This document shows, in pieces, positions 38,482 through 47,096 of a DNA stretch of 64,000 bases; position 1 is the first letter of the stretch, and the number at the start of each line of letters is the position of its first letter. A model generated the notes under the pieces. That model was not told the origin of the DNA and searched no databases. It worked only from the letters and a program-made list of their open reading frames with translations. Both the position numbers and the translations under genes were made by a program. The stretch comes from Pseudomonas sp. EpS/L25 (GTDB taxonomy: Bacteria; Pseudomonadota; Gammaproteobacteria; Pseudomonadales; Pseudomonadaceae). The stretch spans positions 1,118,263 to 1,182,262 of the forward strand of contig NZ_LNUP01000002.1 in the NCBI RefSeq assembly GCF_001512295.1. Reading direction: 5' to 3'.

Positions 38482-39212
38482 CTGTTTTCATCACGCCTCA
38501 AAAGAGGCGATTCAAAGGTGTTGAAACGGTGCCTGCTAGTTTGATGGGCGCCGACGGTGTGATCGTTCCGCCAGCCACTACTGCACGTGTGGCTTTCTCC
38601 GCCAGGCCCTTCGAAATCCGCAGTCCCATTTGGATGGCTGGCCGTCAGCTACCTGCGACAGCCTCAAGGCTGCACCCAGACGCTGCAGGTTACCTCCACA
38701 GTCAGGGTCTGCAATAGGTGCTGCCGGGCGTCCTGCAGGATCTGGTCGGAGCTTTGGCCCATGGGGCAAGATTTAATCAGCGCTGCGGCGATGGCTGCCG
38801 GTCGTGGTAGTGCGGATTTGGCATCGTCGCTTTAATTGCTATCAGGTAGAGGTCTAAAGCTAGGCTGGCGCACTGCAGGGCCTGGACACGTTCAGTGCAG
38901 GCAATGCAGTAATCGGTCACCAACAAAGCGAGCAGCCCATGGCCGTTTACTGCCGGGCTGGCCTGGGATGCTGTCTGACTCCCGGCTTACACTGGCTGCA
39001 GATTCAGGTAGAGGCGATTCCGGGCATTGCGGTAAGCCCAGTCTTATGCAAGCTGCTTCTGAACAAGCTGTTTTTGCCTGTATCCCCACGAGACTGGGTA
39101 GCGGCGGTCCATCCGCCATCATCGCTAGTCTGAACGAGCTAAAGGCCTCAAAAGCAATGTAGCGGTCGGCTAGGGTGTACGATTAGTAACCTTCACCGAT
39201 CCTGGTTTTTCG
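38482..39212. other. Non-coding or decayed DNA between tRNA-Pro and hpaR
   Basis: About 730 bases have no credible gene. Open frames exist on both strands (for example 38430-38717 and 38836-39162 plus), but none has a good ribosome site or a recognisable family. A minus-strand stretch around 38580-38770 reads like broken pieces of a small helical protein interrupted by a frameshift. I take the region as degraded accessory DNA left next to the tRNA, plus the hpaR promoter at the right end. Confidence 0.5.
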
Positions 39213-39677
39213 ATGCTCACCCCCCGCGTTTCCCTGACTTTATCATTGCTGCAAGCACGCGAAGCTGCCATGGCCTTTTTCCGGCCGTTGCTCAATCAGC
39301 ATGGCCTAACCGAGCAGCAGTGGCGGGTGATCCGGCTGCTCAAGCAGCGCGGAGATACGGAGATGCACGAGCTTGCCAACCAGGCCTGCATCCTTAAACC
39401 AAGCATGTCCGGGGTGCTGGTGCGCATGGAGCAGACGGGCTATGTGACGCGCTATCGCAATGCCCGGGATGCGAGGCGGGTGCACGTCAAGCTGACCGAC
39501 CAGGGCGAGGCTTGCTTTGCCGCCATGGCCGGCGGCATGGAAGCCAACTATCAGCGCATCCTTGAGCAATTCGGCGAAGAGAAACTCGGGACGCTGATCG
39601 GTCTGCTTGAAGAGCTCAAGCGGATCGAGCCAGAGGATGGGGTGGCGCCGGCCTCTGGATCCGAGCAGGACGCCTAG
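39213..39677 (+). CDS. hpaR: HpaR, MarR-family regulator of homoprotocatechuate catabolism
   Basis: This is a 154-residue winged-helix repressor. SLTLSLLQAREAAMAFFRPL, LTEQQWRVIRLLKQRGD, ACILKPSMSGVLVRMEQTGY and DARRVHVKLTDQG follow the E. coli HpaR pattern closely. HpaR represses the genes for 4-hydroxyphenylacetate/homoprotocatechuate breakdown. No intact hpa catabolic gene is in the window; only a fragment of hpaI lies next to it, convergent, four bases away. So the regulator may be a leftover, or may control genes elsewhere. Confidence 0.85.
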   Translation: MLTPRVSLTLSLLQAREAAMAFFRPLLNQHGLTEQQWRVIRLLKQRGDTEMHELANQACILKPSMSGVLVRMEQTGYVTRYRNARDARRVHVKLTDQGEACFAAMAGGMEANYQRILEQFGEEKLGTLIGLLEELKRIEPEDGVAPASGSEQDA

Positions 39678-39681
39678 ACGC

Positions 39682-40122
39682 CTAGTAGACGCCACCACCT
39701 GCCACCGGCTTTACGTCTTTGAAGTTCGCCAATAAGGCCTGTAAGCCCTTAACCAGCACGCTGGTGTCCACGCCCACGGCGACGAAGGTCGCGCCCAGTT
39801 CCAGGTAGCGCCGGGCCAGCCCCTGGTCGGCGCTTAGGATGCCGGCTGCCTTGCCGCTGGCGACGATCTGGCCGATGGCTGTCTCTATTGCGGCCTGCAC
39901 CTCGGGATGCCCCGGATTGCTCCTATGGCCCAGGGCGGCGCTGAGATCGGCGGGGCCGATAAAGACGCCGTCGACCCCCTCGACCGCCAGGATCTCCGGC
40001 AGGGCGGCAAGGCCCGCGCGGTTCTCCACCTGCACCAGCAGGCAGAGTTGCTCCTCGGCACGATTCAGGTAGTCGGGCACGGTGTTCCAGCGCGAGGCGC
40101 GAGCGAGGGCACTGCCGACGCC
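39682..40122 (-). pseudogene. hpaI: 5'-truncated hpaI (4-hydroxy-2-oxoheptanedioate aldolase)
   Basis: Conceptual translation gives only the C-terminal half of the class II aldolase. [10 protein letters not shown] near the left break is followed by [20 protein letters not shown], then [19 protein letters not shown] and [19 protein letters not shown]. The normal protein is about 265 residues; about 145 remain. Homology stops near 40122, within a few bases of where the permease gene begins on the other strand, so the missing half was lost in a rearrangement at that point. The remaining part lacks a proper start, and no aldolase activity is expected. Confidence 0.8.
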
Positions 40123-40127
40123 TGATC

Positions 40128-41540
40128 ATGGCCAGCCCGGTGATCCTCACGGCCACCACTGGCTTCGGCCTGGGCGGTGGGTTGTTCGCCCTGGCCATGG
40201 GTATCGCCCTAATCATGATGCTGGCGCAATCCACCACGTTCGCCGAAGCCGCCTGCCTGTTGCCCACGAACGGTTCGGTCTACGACTACCTGGCCTGCGG
40301 CCTGGGCCGCTTCTTCGCCATCACCGGCACGCTGTCCGCCTACCTGATCGTACATGTCTTTGCCGGCACGGCAGAAACCATCCTCAGCGGCACTATGGCC
40401 CTGGTCAATTTTGAATCCTTGAATGTCCTGACCGAACCAGGTGGTCAGGCCTGGCTTGTCGGTGTTGGCCTGGTGCTCGGCTTCGCTGTGCTCAACGTTT
40501 TGGGCGTTACGGTGTTCGGCAAGGCCGAAGTCATCCTGACCTTCGGCATGTGGACCACCCTGATGATCTTTGGCATCGCCGGCTTGCTCAAGACGCCCGC
40601 GGTGGCTCTGGACGGTCCCTTCGGCGCCTCCCTGGTAGGCGATGACCTCACCACGCTGCTGTCCTTGATCGGCATGGCGATGTTCATGTTTGTCGGCTGC
40701 GAATTTGTCACCCCCCAGGCCCCCGAGGTGCGTAATGCTTCGCGGACTCTCCCGCGCGCCATGTTGCTTGGGCTGCTGGGTGTAGCGGGCTGCATGTTCA
40801 TATATGGCGCCGCCATGCGCCGGCAGGTAGAGAACGTCCTGATCGATCCCGCAGCTAATATCCATCTGCTGGACACGCCCATGGCCATTCCCAAATTTGC
40901 CGAACAGGTGATGGGCCCCTTCGGCCGGATCTGGCTGGGCATTGGCCTACTGTTCGCCGGCGCGGCCACCATCAACACCCTGATGGCGGGTGTGCCGCGC
41001 ATTCTCTACGGCATGGCTGTGGATGGCGCCCTACCGCGAGTCTTTACCTACCTGCATCCGCGCTTCAAGACACCGGTGGTGTGCATCGCGGTGGTCGCCG
41101 CCATTCCCTGCCTGCATGCCTGGTGGCTGGGCGGCAATGCCGACCGGATCGTCCCGCTGATCCTCGCCGCGGTCTGTGCCTGGAGTACCGCCTACCTGCT
41201 GGTCAATCTCTCAGTGGTGCTGTTGCGCATACGTCGGCCCGACCTGCCGCGTGCCTATCGTTCACCACTGTTCCCGCTGCCGCAGATCATCGCCAGTGCT
41301 GGCCTGCTGCTGGGCATGTGGTTCATCACCCCGCCAGGCATGAACGCGGCGGACATCTATCGCCCTTTTAGCGCCATGCTCGCTTTGACGGCGGCCTTCG
41401 CGTTGTTCTGGACGCTCGTGGTCCAGCGCGTTCACCCGTTCCGCCCGGTACCGGTGGAAGAGGCGCTTGAAAAAGAATTCAACCGCGAGGTCGCCCTGCA
41501 GTTGCCCACCATCGAGCCCGTGCTGCGTGGTGCAGTCTGA
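40128..41540 (+). CDS. APC-superfamily amino acid/amine permease, possibly 5'-truncated
   Basis: The 470-residue membrane protein has about eleven hydrophobic segments. It includes AMGIALIMMLAQSTTFAEAA, YDYLACGLGRFFAITGTLSA, an internal GMAMFMFVGCEFVTPQAPEV and NTLMAGVPRILYGMAVDGAL, as in amino acid-polyamine-organocation permeases. It begins abruptly with MASPVILTATTGFGLGGG, which corresponds to the first helix; the usual cytoplasmic N-terminus and a ribosome site are missing. The in-frame codons just upstream (CRRLI) may be the last of a longer original gene cut at the hpaI junction. Linkage to a DUF3156 gene and a FeaR-like regulator suggests an amine or aromatic amino acid substrate, by inference. 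Confidence 0.75.
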   Translation: MASPVILTATTGFGLGGGLFALAMGIALIMMLAQSTTFAEAACLLPTNGSVYDYLACGLGRFFAITGTLSAYLIVHVFAGTAETILSGTMALVNFESLNVLTEPGGQAWLVGVGLVLGFAVLNVLGVTVFGKAEVILTFGMWTTLMIFGIAGLLKTPAVALDGPFGASLVGDDLTTLLSLIGMAMFMFVGCEFVTPQAPEVRNASRTLPRAMLLGLLGVAGCMFIYGAAMRRQVENVLIDPAANIHLLDTPMAIPKFAEQVMGPFGRIWLGIGLLFAGAATINTLMAGVPRILYGMAVDGALPRVFTYLHPRFKTPVVCIAVVAAIPCLHAWWLGGNADRIVPLILAAVCAWSTAYLLVNLSVVLLRIRRPDLPRAYRSPLFPLPQIIASAGLLLGMWFITPPGMNAADIYRPFSAMLALTAAFALFWTLVVQRVHPFRPVPVEEALEKEFNREVALQLPTIEPVLRGAV

Positions 41541-41541
41541 C

Positions 41542-42117
41542 ATGTGGCAAATTTGGAAGCAGCCGGCCGGCTATCGTCCCGGTGCTACGCTGACACGCGT
41601 AGTACGTGATCTGCCCGGTCTCAAGGTAACGGAACTGGCCGTCGACCACCTGCAGGTGGGCCAGGAGGACCGGGGCTGGACCTTCGAGATCCAGGAGCGA
41701 CCTCAGGCGCTGTTTCTCATGCACCTAGTGACCTGTCGCTTCCAGTTGCAGCGGCCGACCTGCGCCATTGCGCCTGTTCGTATCCGATTGACGCATAGGG
41801 GCTGGTGGCGGCGGACGGGATTGGCTTTCCGCATCCTTGAAGGGCGCGATCCTGCGCTGGAGCAATGGTGCGTTGAACTGGTACGGGATGTGGCGCTAAT
41901 CAAGGCGCTGCAGGTACTGGATTTCCGGCATCTAGAACTTGAACGCCGGGGAGGACAGTGGCGCCTTGTGCTGGAGCCCTTTGCGGCCAGCGAGGTGGTG
42001 AGCCGCTTTCCTGCCTATCGCCGCTACCTGCGGCTTCTGCCCGACCAGGCCCAGGCCGCCTTGCAGGTGCTCGCGCGCCTGCAGGCCTGGATCGCCCCGG
42101 AAGTAGTGCCAAGTTAA
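41542..42117 (+). CDS. DUF3156 family protein
   Basis: The 191-residue soluble protein has GYRPGATLTRVVRDLPGL, WTFEIQERPQALFLMHLVTC and EPFAASEVVSRFPAYRRYLR, which fit DUF3156, a family of unknown function that I recall next to amino acid permease genes in pseudomonads. The ATG at 41542 lies one base after the permease stop, so the two are co-transcribed. No catalytic motif is evident. A role supporting uptake or metabolism of the permease substrate is only an inference from linkage. Confidence 0.7.
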   Translation: MWQIWKQPAGYRPGATLTRVVRDLPGLKVTELAVDHLQVGQEDRGWTFEIQERPQALFLMHLVTCRFQLQRPTCAIAPVRIRLTHRGWWRRTGLAFRILEGRDPALEQWCVELVRDVALIKALQVLDFRHLELERRGGQWRLVLEPFAASEVVSRFPAYRRYLRLLPDQAQAALQVLARLQAWIAPEVVPS

Positions 42118-42229
42118 GTGCCGAATATGGATAGTGCGCCGGTGTGCTTATTGCGTTCTGAACGGCCAGGTTACTGCGGGTAACGCCCGATCCCGGCAAC
42201 CCGAGCGCACGCGAACAGAGGAGAGTGAG

Positions 42230-43171
42230 ATGACCCAACAGGCCCTGATGCAGGATTTCGCCAACTGGACACAGGCTCTGCAATCGGTCTGCGGCCGCTT
42301 CCAGTCCTGGCTGGCGCCCGAGCACTCATTGTTCATCGGCGAGATCCTGCACCACGACATAGGCGGCTTCGAATACACCACCATCAGCACCAATGCCGGG
42401 CGCATCGCCTGCGAGCGGCCGCCGGGCGATCAGGTGGATGACCGTACCTGCTTTCTCATCGTCCAAGAAGCCGGGCACTCGGTTCTGCGCCATCAGGGCG
42501 AGGCGGTGGAGTTGCGCCCCGGGGACATGGCGCTGATGTGCCCGGAGTTTGATTGTGACATCCTGCCCTGCGGACTGATCCGCCATACCTCCTTCCATCT
42601 GGATCGCCAGGCGCTTGGAAGACGGCTGGCCGGCGGCGATCCGCGCTTCGGCAAGCTGCCGACCTCAGGTCTGACCACTCTGCTGCTGCGCTCTCTGGTC
42701 AGCCAGGTCACGCATCTCGACGCGCAGGCCGCTACCCCAGAAGAAGGCGCTGCCCTGAGCGAGGCCCTGCACGCGCTGCTGATTCCAGCCCTCGATCAGC
42801 GACGTGATCTTCCGCTTGAGAGCAATGAACACCAGGCCCTGAGTGGCCTCAAGCGCAACGCCCTAGCCATGATCGACGCCTCGCTGGGACAGCCACTGCT
42901 GTCACCCAACTGGCTGGCCCAGGAACTGGGCGTCTCGGTCCGTAATCTCTACCGAGCCTTCGAGGAGGGCGACAGCATCTGCCAGTCCATCATGCGCGCC
43001 CGGCTGGAGCGCAGCGCCGCCGACCTCAGCAGCCCTATGCTCCAAAGCGCCTCCATCACGGAGATTGCCTATCGCTGGGGCTTCACCGATTCGGCCCATT
43101 TCAGCCGTGCTTTCCGCAAGCGCTTCGCATGTACGCCCAAAGACTATCGGCGCCAGTCTGCCAATAGTTGA
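42230..43171 (+). CDS. AraC-family transcriptional regulator, FeaR-like
   Basis: This is a 313-residue activator with an N-terminal AraC-type ligand-binding domain (GEAVELRPGDMALMCPEFDC) and a C-terminal double helix-turn-helix. The latter has LSPNWLAQELGVSVRNLYRA, then ITEIAYRWGFTDSAHFSRAF and FACTPKDYRR. The whole resembles FeaR, the activator of phenylethylamine/tyramine oxidation genes in E. coli. The ATG at 42230 is preferred for the AGAGGAGAG upstream; a longer in-frame start at 42134 is unsupported. It follows the permease and DUF3156 genes and probably controls amine use, though no amine oxidase gene is in the window. Confidence 0.8.
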   Translation: MTQQALMQDFANWTQALQSVCGRFQSWLAPEHSLFIGEILHHDIGGFEYTTISTNAGRIACERPPGDQVDDRTCFLIVQEAGHSVLRHQGEAVELRPGDMALMCPEFDCDILPCGLIRHTSFHLDRQALGRRLAGGDPRFGKLPTSGLTTLLLRSLVSQVTHLDAQAATPEEGAALSEALHALLIPALDQRRDLPLESNEHQALSGLKRNALAMIDASLGQPLLSPNWLAQELGVSVRNLYRAFEEGDSICQSIMRARLERSAADLSSPMLQSASITEIAYRWGFTDSAHFSRAFRKRFACTPKDYRRQSANS

Positions 43172-43392
43172 TACGATTGGTTTCGAAAGAATGACTTGAT
43201 AGTAAAGGCTTCAATTGGATTACTGTTCCAGTGAGATGCAATGGAGGCAAATGAGTGCTGAAGGCCTAACGTCAGGTTCCATATCTCCGTATCGCCCTCA
43301 TTGAGCATGCACCTCGCAGCGAAGCTTTCAGCTTGACGACCACACGACTAAAGCTTCTGCCCAAAACCGTCTGCTTTTCCTTATGTTTTAAT

Positions 43393-45048
43393 TTAACGAT
43401 TACTTTTTATAAAGTAATATCCGGAGTTGTCAAGTAGTCCGGTTTGTCTTTTTGGTCTCCAATATTCTTGTTCCTTAAATAAGGGTAAAGATTTGATTGT
43501 TATAGCTTCTCCGTTTTTCATTTCTGGTTCCGATTTTAGGAGTATTGTTTCTTTGAATGTATAGCGATTTCGTTCTCTTTTTAGATGTCCAAGCTTTGTC
43601 AATAACGATAGTGCCGCTTCCAGGCGATCATTGCCCGCTATTCCTCTAAGCTTGCTTGGTCCTTTCTGCTTTATGTCACTTAGGCTGAATGTGTATCTCT
43701 CACCATTCTCAAGGTATGGAGGGGGCTGCTCGGGCATCGAAACCGATTGATTTTGGTTAGAATCGTAAGATTCCTGTCTATAGACTCTTAGAGGAAAATT
43801 CTTAATGAGGTGCTGAACGAGGCTTTCAGTATCTGTTACAAGTTGGGGTTCGCCAGCAAGATGTTTAAGAAAGTGCTTGGAGCATATGCGTGCAAACTTC
43901 CAGCAAAACTCTAAAGTAGCGAGCTCTATCTCAATGTCCTCGTCACGGTCACGCTCGAAGGCATGCAGATTGGCAGATAGGCGGCTAGCATTTTCTAACA
44001 ATTTGGACGCATGATCTTTAGAAAATTGATGTAGTCCATTTTCACGCATTTCCTCTTCCAGCTGCTCTTCGCACTTGTGCCAAAAATCTACAGCAGGCTC
44101 TGAAAATCTTAATACTTGGCGGTTCGTTTTCGTTGATGATTGAATGCAATTTTCTATTTTATTATTAAATTGTTGATGTCGAATTTTTTCTTGTTTTTGA
44201 TTGGTCTTGCTAATGCGATTGCCGGCCATTGATCGTGGCTTTGCAACTAAAAATCGGGCAAGAAATCCGGTGCCTCGAGCTTCTTCGCCGCGCTTAGCCA
44301 TAAAGCGGGAAATGACGCTTGGCTGAGCCATTATTGATAGTGTTAAGCGTGCACCTTCGAGGTTAATGTTGCCTCGGGTGATTCGGCCTATGTTTACAGT
44401 CCCACCATCCCACAGCGTGTTTAATTTATCGAGTTCGCCAAGGGCTTTACCGTTAAAGATACTGTTGGCTTCGCTCGTTAGCAGGCATCCGTAGGGGTTA
44501 TGGCTATCGAGCATCTGGACGAGAGCTTGTGGTGTCGTATCCTCATAAAGAAATGCACCGGAACGTTCAAGCTTAGGCTCTGATTTAAGATGCTCTTCTA
44601 ATGTAGTTAATGCTATCTGAGCAATAGTTTTGTCTTTCGATGTAAATTTGTTGTATTCGCGTTCTAGTTGGCGCTTTTTTGTGTGCCAAATTTGGAGCTT
44701 TATTCGATAGTCATTGGCAGCGCTTTCATCGGCTCTACGTGCAGAATTATCCAGTTCGTGTATGCGTGAAAAGAAATAGTCTTGGGTTGCTGTTTTGCGC
44801 TCGCCTGAATCAGCGATTGTAAGAAGCATCAGGGATGTGGGTGTTTGATAGCCAGGAGGCATCTCTAGATCGATGCGCCCGTGGCAGGCCGTAGTAATTG
44901 CACCTAAAGCGCACATATATGCCATCTCGCTGGAAATCTGCAGTTCTCTGACCGCCTCCCTGACAGCGGCGTCAAGAGTGCTGTGCTCCCTAAATCGTGG
45001 CCATTCGTCATCTGCCACGGAAACGCCGCTACTCATTCGTACATCCAT
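43393..45048 (-). CDS. YfjI family protein (DUF3987), replication-associated element protein
   Basis: The 551-residue protein has an N-terminal region (about 20-75) typical of DUF3987, a degenerate P-loop LLTIADSGERKTATQDYF near residue 80, a SGAFLYEDTTPQALVQMLDS block and RGTGFLARFLVAKPRSMAGN. YfjI-type proteins are found in P4-like satellites and cryptic prophages such as CP4-57 and are thought to act in replication. Codon use is AT-rich, unlike the genes left of 43.2 kb. It is divergent from alpA across a heptamer repeat. The protein looks full length; its activity is not known. Confidence 0.8.
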   Translation of the reverse strand: MDVRMSSGVSVADDEWPRFREHSTLDAAVREAVRELQISSEMAYMCALGAITTACHGRIDLEMPPGYQTPTSLMLLTIADSGERKTATQDYFFSRIHELDNSARRADESAANDYRIKLQIWHTKKRQLEREYNKFTSKDKTIAQIALTTLEEHLKSEPKLERSGAFLYEDTTPQALVQMLDSHNPYGCLLTSEANSIFNGKALGELDKLNTLWDGGTVNIGRITRGNINLEGARLTLSIMAQPSVISRFMAKRGEEARGTGFLARFLVAKPRSMAGNRISKTNQKQEKIRHQQFNNKIENCIQSSTKTNRQVLRFSEPAVDFWHKCEEQLEEEMRENGLHQFSKDHASKLLENASRLSANLHAFERDRDEDIEIELATLEFCWKFARICSKHFLKHLAGEPQLVTDTESLVQHLIKNFPLRVYRQESYDSNQNQSVSMPEQPPPYLENGERYTFSLSDIKQKGPSKLRGIAGNDRLEAALSLLTKLGHLKRERNRYTFKETILLKSEPEMKNGEAITIKSLPLFKEQEYWRPKRQTGLLDNSGYYFIKSNR

Positions 45049-45162
45049 TTCAGTCCACCTTGCTGTGAAACAGCTATTTTGGCTATAGCTAGCGAAATTA
45101 GCAGAAAAAAATCAGTTTTCACGAAATTTTTGCAGCGATAGGTTTGGCAGTCACGGAGGCTC

Positions 45163-45240
45163 CTGCTGCCTGCTGCCTGCTGCCTGCTGCCTGCTGCCTG
45201 CTGCCTGCTGCCTGCTGCCTGCTGCCTGCTGCCTGCTGCC
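45163..45240. repeat. Heptanucleotide tandem repeat, 11 copies of CTGCTGC
   Basis: Eleven uninterrupted copies of a 7-base unit occupy 45163-45239, with one extra C. The tract lies in the 260-bp gap between the divergent yfjI-type and alpA genes. An open frame through it (45144-45377) would encode a PAACCLL repeat but has no ribosome site and is not taken as a gene. Because seven is not a multiple of three and the tract is perfect, it is a good candidate for length variation that alters promoter spacing. Confidence 0.95.
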
Positions 45241-45312
45241 CCAGCAGCCAGCTAGAACAGTTTTTATTTATGAATCCTGCCAATCCTCTGAACGAATATG
45301 AGGAGCCCGTTC

Positions 45313-45498
45313 ATGAGGATTATCCGCTTGAAAGAAGTCATGGACTCAACGGGATTGGCACGGTCGACCATTTATAAATATATAGGGGAGGGTACTTTCC
45401 CAAAATCCGTCTCTCTAGGTGATCGGTGTGTAGGTTGGGTTGATAGTGAGGTGCAGGACTGGATCTTGGCCAAAATCGAAGAGCGCGATGTTTCCTAG
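45313..45498 (+). CDS. alpA: AlpA family transcriptional regulator
   Basis: This is a 61-residue winged-helix protein of the AlpA/MerR-like excisionase group. IIRLKEVMDSTGLARSTIYK at the N-terminus, the conserved GTFPKSVSLGDRCVGWVDSE, and a C-terminal helix are all present. The ATG at 45313 is preferred since GAGGAG lies eight bases ahead; an ATG at 45298 would use that site as codons. In CP4-57, AlpA activates the integrase gene and promotes excision, so this may govern mobility of the element. It is divergent from the yfjI-type gene and followed by a long perfect hairpin. Confidence 0.88.
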   Translation: MRIIRLKEVMDSTGLARSTIYKYIGEGTFPKSVSLGDRCVGWVDSEVQDWILAKIEERDVS

Positions 45499-45890
45499 AG
45501 GTCTGCCACGGTCTTAATTGGTGATCTGGCATCTCGAATCACAAGCATAAACGCCACGATCAGCTGAAGCTGATCGTGGCGTTTATGCTTTATTCAAAAA
45601 GGTTGTAATGTCAGTTAACTCTGTCAGCATGTTTTGATGAGAATTTCTCAAGAATTACGGCAATCCTGCTCCAGATTACTCGACATCTTCGGGGTGGCCT
45701 TCAAGCGTTTGAGATGCATCTATTGATATAGCAATCGTAATGGTAATTAAATGGACTCGTAGAGGGCAAATCTAGAGTATCAGTTGCGGGTTGTGTACGT
45801 GGTGTTATCAATGCATGTTCAGTGGTAGGGATGTTTAAAAATAAATGCTCAGTTACCTGATATGTAGAATGAATCCATCAGGTACCTGCC
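45499..45890. other. Intergenic region alpA to Gp2-type gene
   Basis: It contains the hairpin at 45543-45590. The remaining roughly 300 bases are AT-rich, with no credible gene. The promoter for the Gp2-type gene presumably lies near the right end. Confidence 0.6.
45543..45590. terminator. Perfect 22-bp hairpin with TGAA tetraloop
   Basis: The two 22-base arms (starting AAGCATAAACGCCACG and ending CGTGGCGTTTATGCTT) are exact inverted copies around TGAA. It lies 44 bases after the alpA stop. There is no long T-run, so it may be a two-way terminator, a replication or processing structure, or a small RNA hairpin. Confidence 0.7.
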
Positions 45891-46853
45891 ATGCATAACA
45901 AAGTTCGCCATGCCAAACTTTCCCAAGCTGACACAGCACTCCAGATTAAATCTTTAGTTCAAGCGATCGAAAGTGGCCATGGACCCGCATTTTGGGTCGA
46001 GCCAAGCCGGCTAGGCTCAGAGCGCGTAAAGAGTACCCGGCTTTCCCATTACTTTAACCAAATTAAGCCGATGTTCGATTTTTTCGATGATCGAGTTCCC
46101 TACGATTACTGCGAATATCTGCAGGCGTTTCGTAGTGCGTGCCAAGACATTGGCCTTGAGCGCTCCATTGAAGGTCCTGTTTGTCTCAATGAAAGTGGTA
46201 CCGCCTATTTGGATTACCACCAGAGTATGAATCTTCTTGTTGCGCAGATCCGTTACCTGACTCGGCAGCACTGGTATCGTCGCAGCAAGACGGTTCGCCG
46301 ACAGATAGTTAAGCAGCAAGAGCAAGAACTTACGGAGTACGCCGACGCTGTGATGGATCACTATTCCAGGACTCTCTTAGTGAGAGTGAATCTCAAATAT
46401 CATGCTGAATGCCAAGCTAGGTTAAGAATCGAGCATGTTTTCGAAGATTCAGATGCCTTGATTGCCAAGCAGCGTCGTCACCCGATATTCGAGCGTCTAA
46501 TTGGCTACGCTTATGCAGTGGAGCAGGGGGATCGCAAGGGTGGGAGCGGTTACCATATTCACGCGTTGTACTTTTTCAACGGCAATATGACATGTCGAGA
46601 TATATACAAGGCGACAAGAATTTGCCAATTGTGGCAAGAGGTTACATGTGGTCGGGGATTCGCCCATAGCAGTAACCATCATTACGAGCAACTTGGAGAA
46701 AAGCTAGGAGTCGGTCGTATTCTTAGAAGTGATCAGTCAGCTCGATTTAATATCTACGAGGTAGTGAGATATTTGGTGAAGGATAAGCAGCAACTGTGTC
46801 TAAAGCCGGAAGGGGCTCGCTGTTTGCGTAAGGGCGCGTTCAAGCGGCAATAG
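45891..46853 (+). CDS. Inovirus-type Gp2 / YfjJ-YagK family protein, probable replication initiator
   Basis: The 320-residue protein has an N-terminal basic and helical half (about 1-150) and a C-terminal region. That region holds HPIFERLIGYAYAVEQG, then the HxH motif in GGSGYHIHALYFFNG, and a late conserved stretch RFNIYEVVRYLVKDKQQLCL. These features fit the inovirus Gp2/YfjJ family carried by filamentous phages and P4-like elements, with a rolling-circle-type HUH signature. An ATG preceded by a weak purine-rich site begins it. With the yfjI-type gene and alpA it forms the core of the integrated element. Replication initiation is inferred from the motif and context. Confidence 0.78.
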   Translation: MHNKVRHAKLSQADTALQIKSLVQAIESGHGPAFWVEPSRLGSERVKSTRLSHYFNQIKPMFDFFDDRVPYDYCEYLQAFRSACQDIGLERSIEGPVCLNESGTAYLDYHQSMNLLVAQIRYLTRQHWYRRSKTVRRQIVKQQEQELTEYADAVMDHYSRTLLVRVNLKYHAECQARLRIEHVFEDSDALIAKQRRHPIFERLIGYAYAVEQGDRKGGSGYHIHALYFFNGNMTCRDIYKATRICQLWQEVTCGRGFAHSSNHHYEQLGEKLGVGRILRSDQSARFNIYEVVRYLVKDKQQLCLKPEGARCLRKGAFKRQ

Positions 46854-47096
46854 GGCAAACTTGTAGTCACAGTCTGGAGATTGGGAGAGCAGCGCAATAA
46901 CGCAGTGTGAATGCCGGGCGCTGCGAAGCATGAGGGCGGTCGGCTTCTTGATTCCGAAGGCTTGAAAGCAACCGTTCTCTTAGACTGTATCGAAGAGTTC
47001 GTTGAGCCAACCAGATACCGCCGAAGGGCCTGGTAATGCTTGCAGTTTTCGGCGACGCACATTTCGGCTAGGAGACACCATTGAGCGCTTGTCTAG

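Noticed and set aside
38430..38717. 95-codon plus-strand frame after the tRNA-Pro terminator
   Set aside because: It starts inside the terminator region without a ribosome site, runs through the direct repeats and matches no family I know.
45144..45377. Open frame encoding a PAACCLL repeat across the heptamer tract
   Set aside because: It has no ribosome site, low complexity, and a unit length that breaks the frame with each change in copy number. It overlaps the better-supported alpA gene in another frame.
46754..47062. 102-codon minus-strand frame past the Gp2-type gene
   Set aside because: It overlaps the end of the Gp2-type gene on the opposite strand, has no ribosome site and looks compositionally random.
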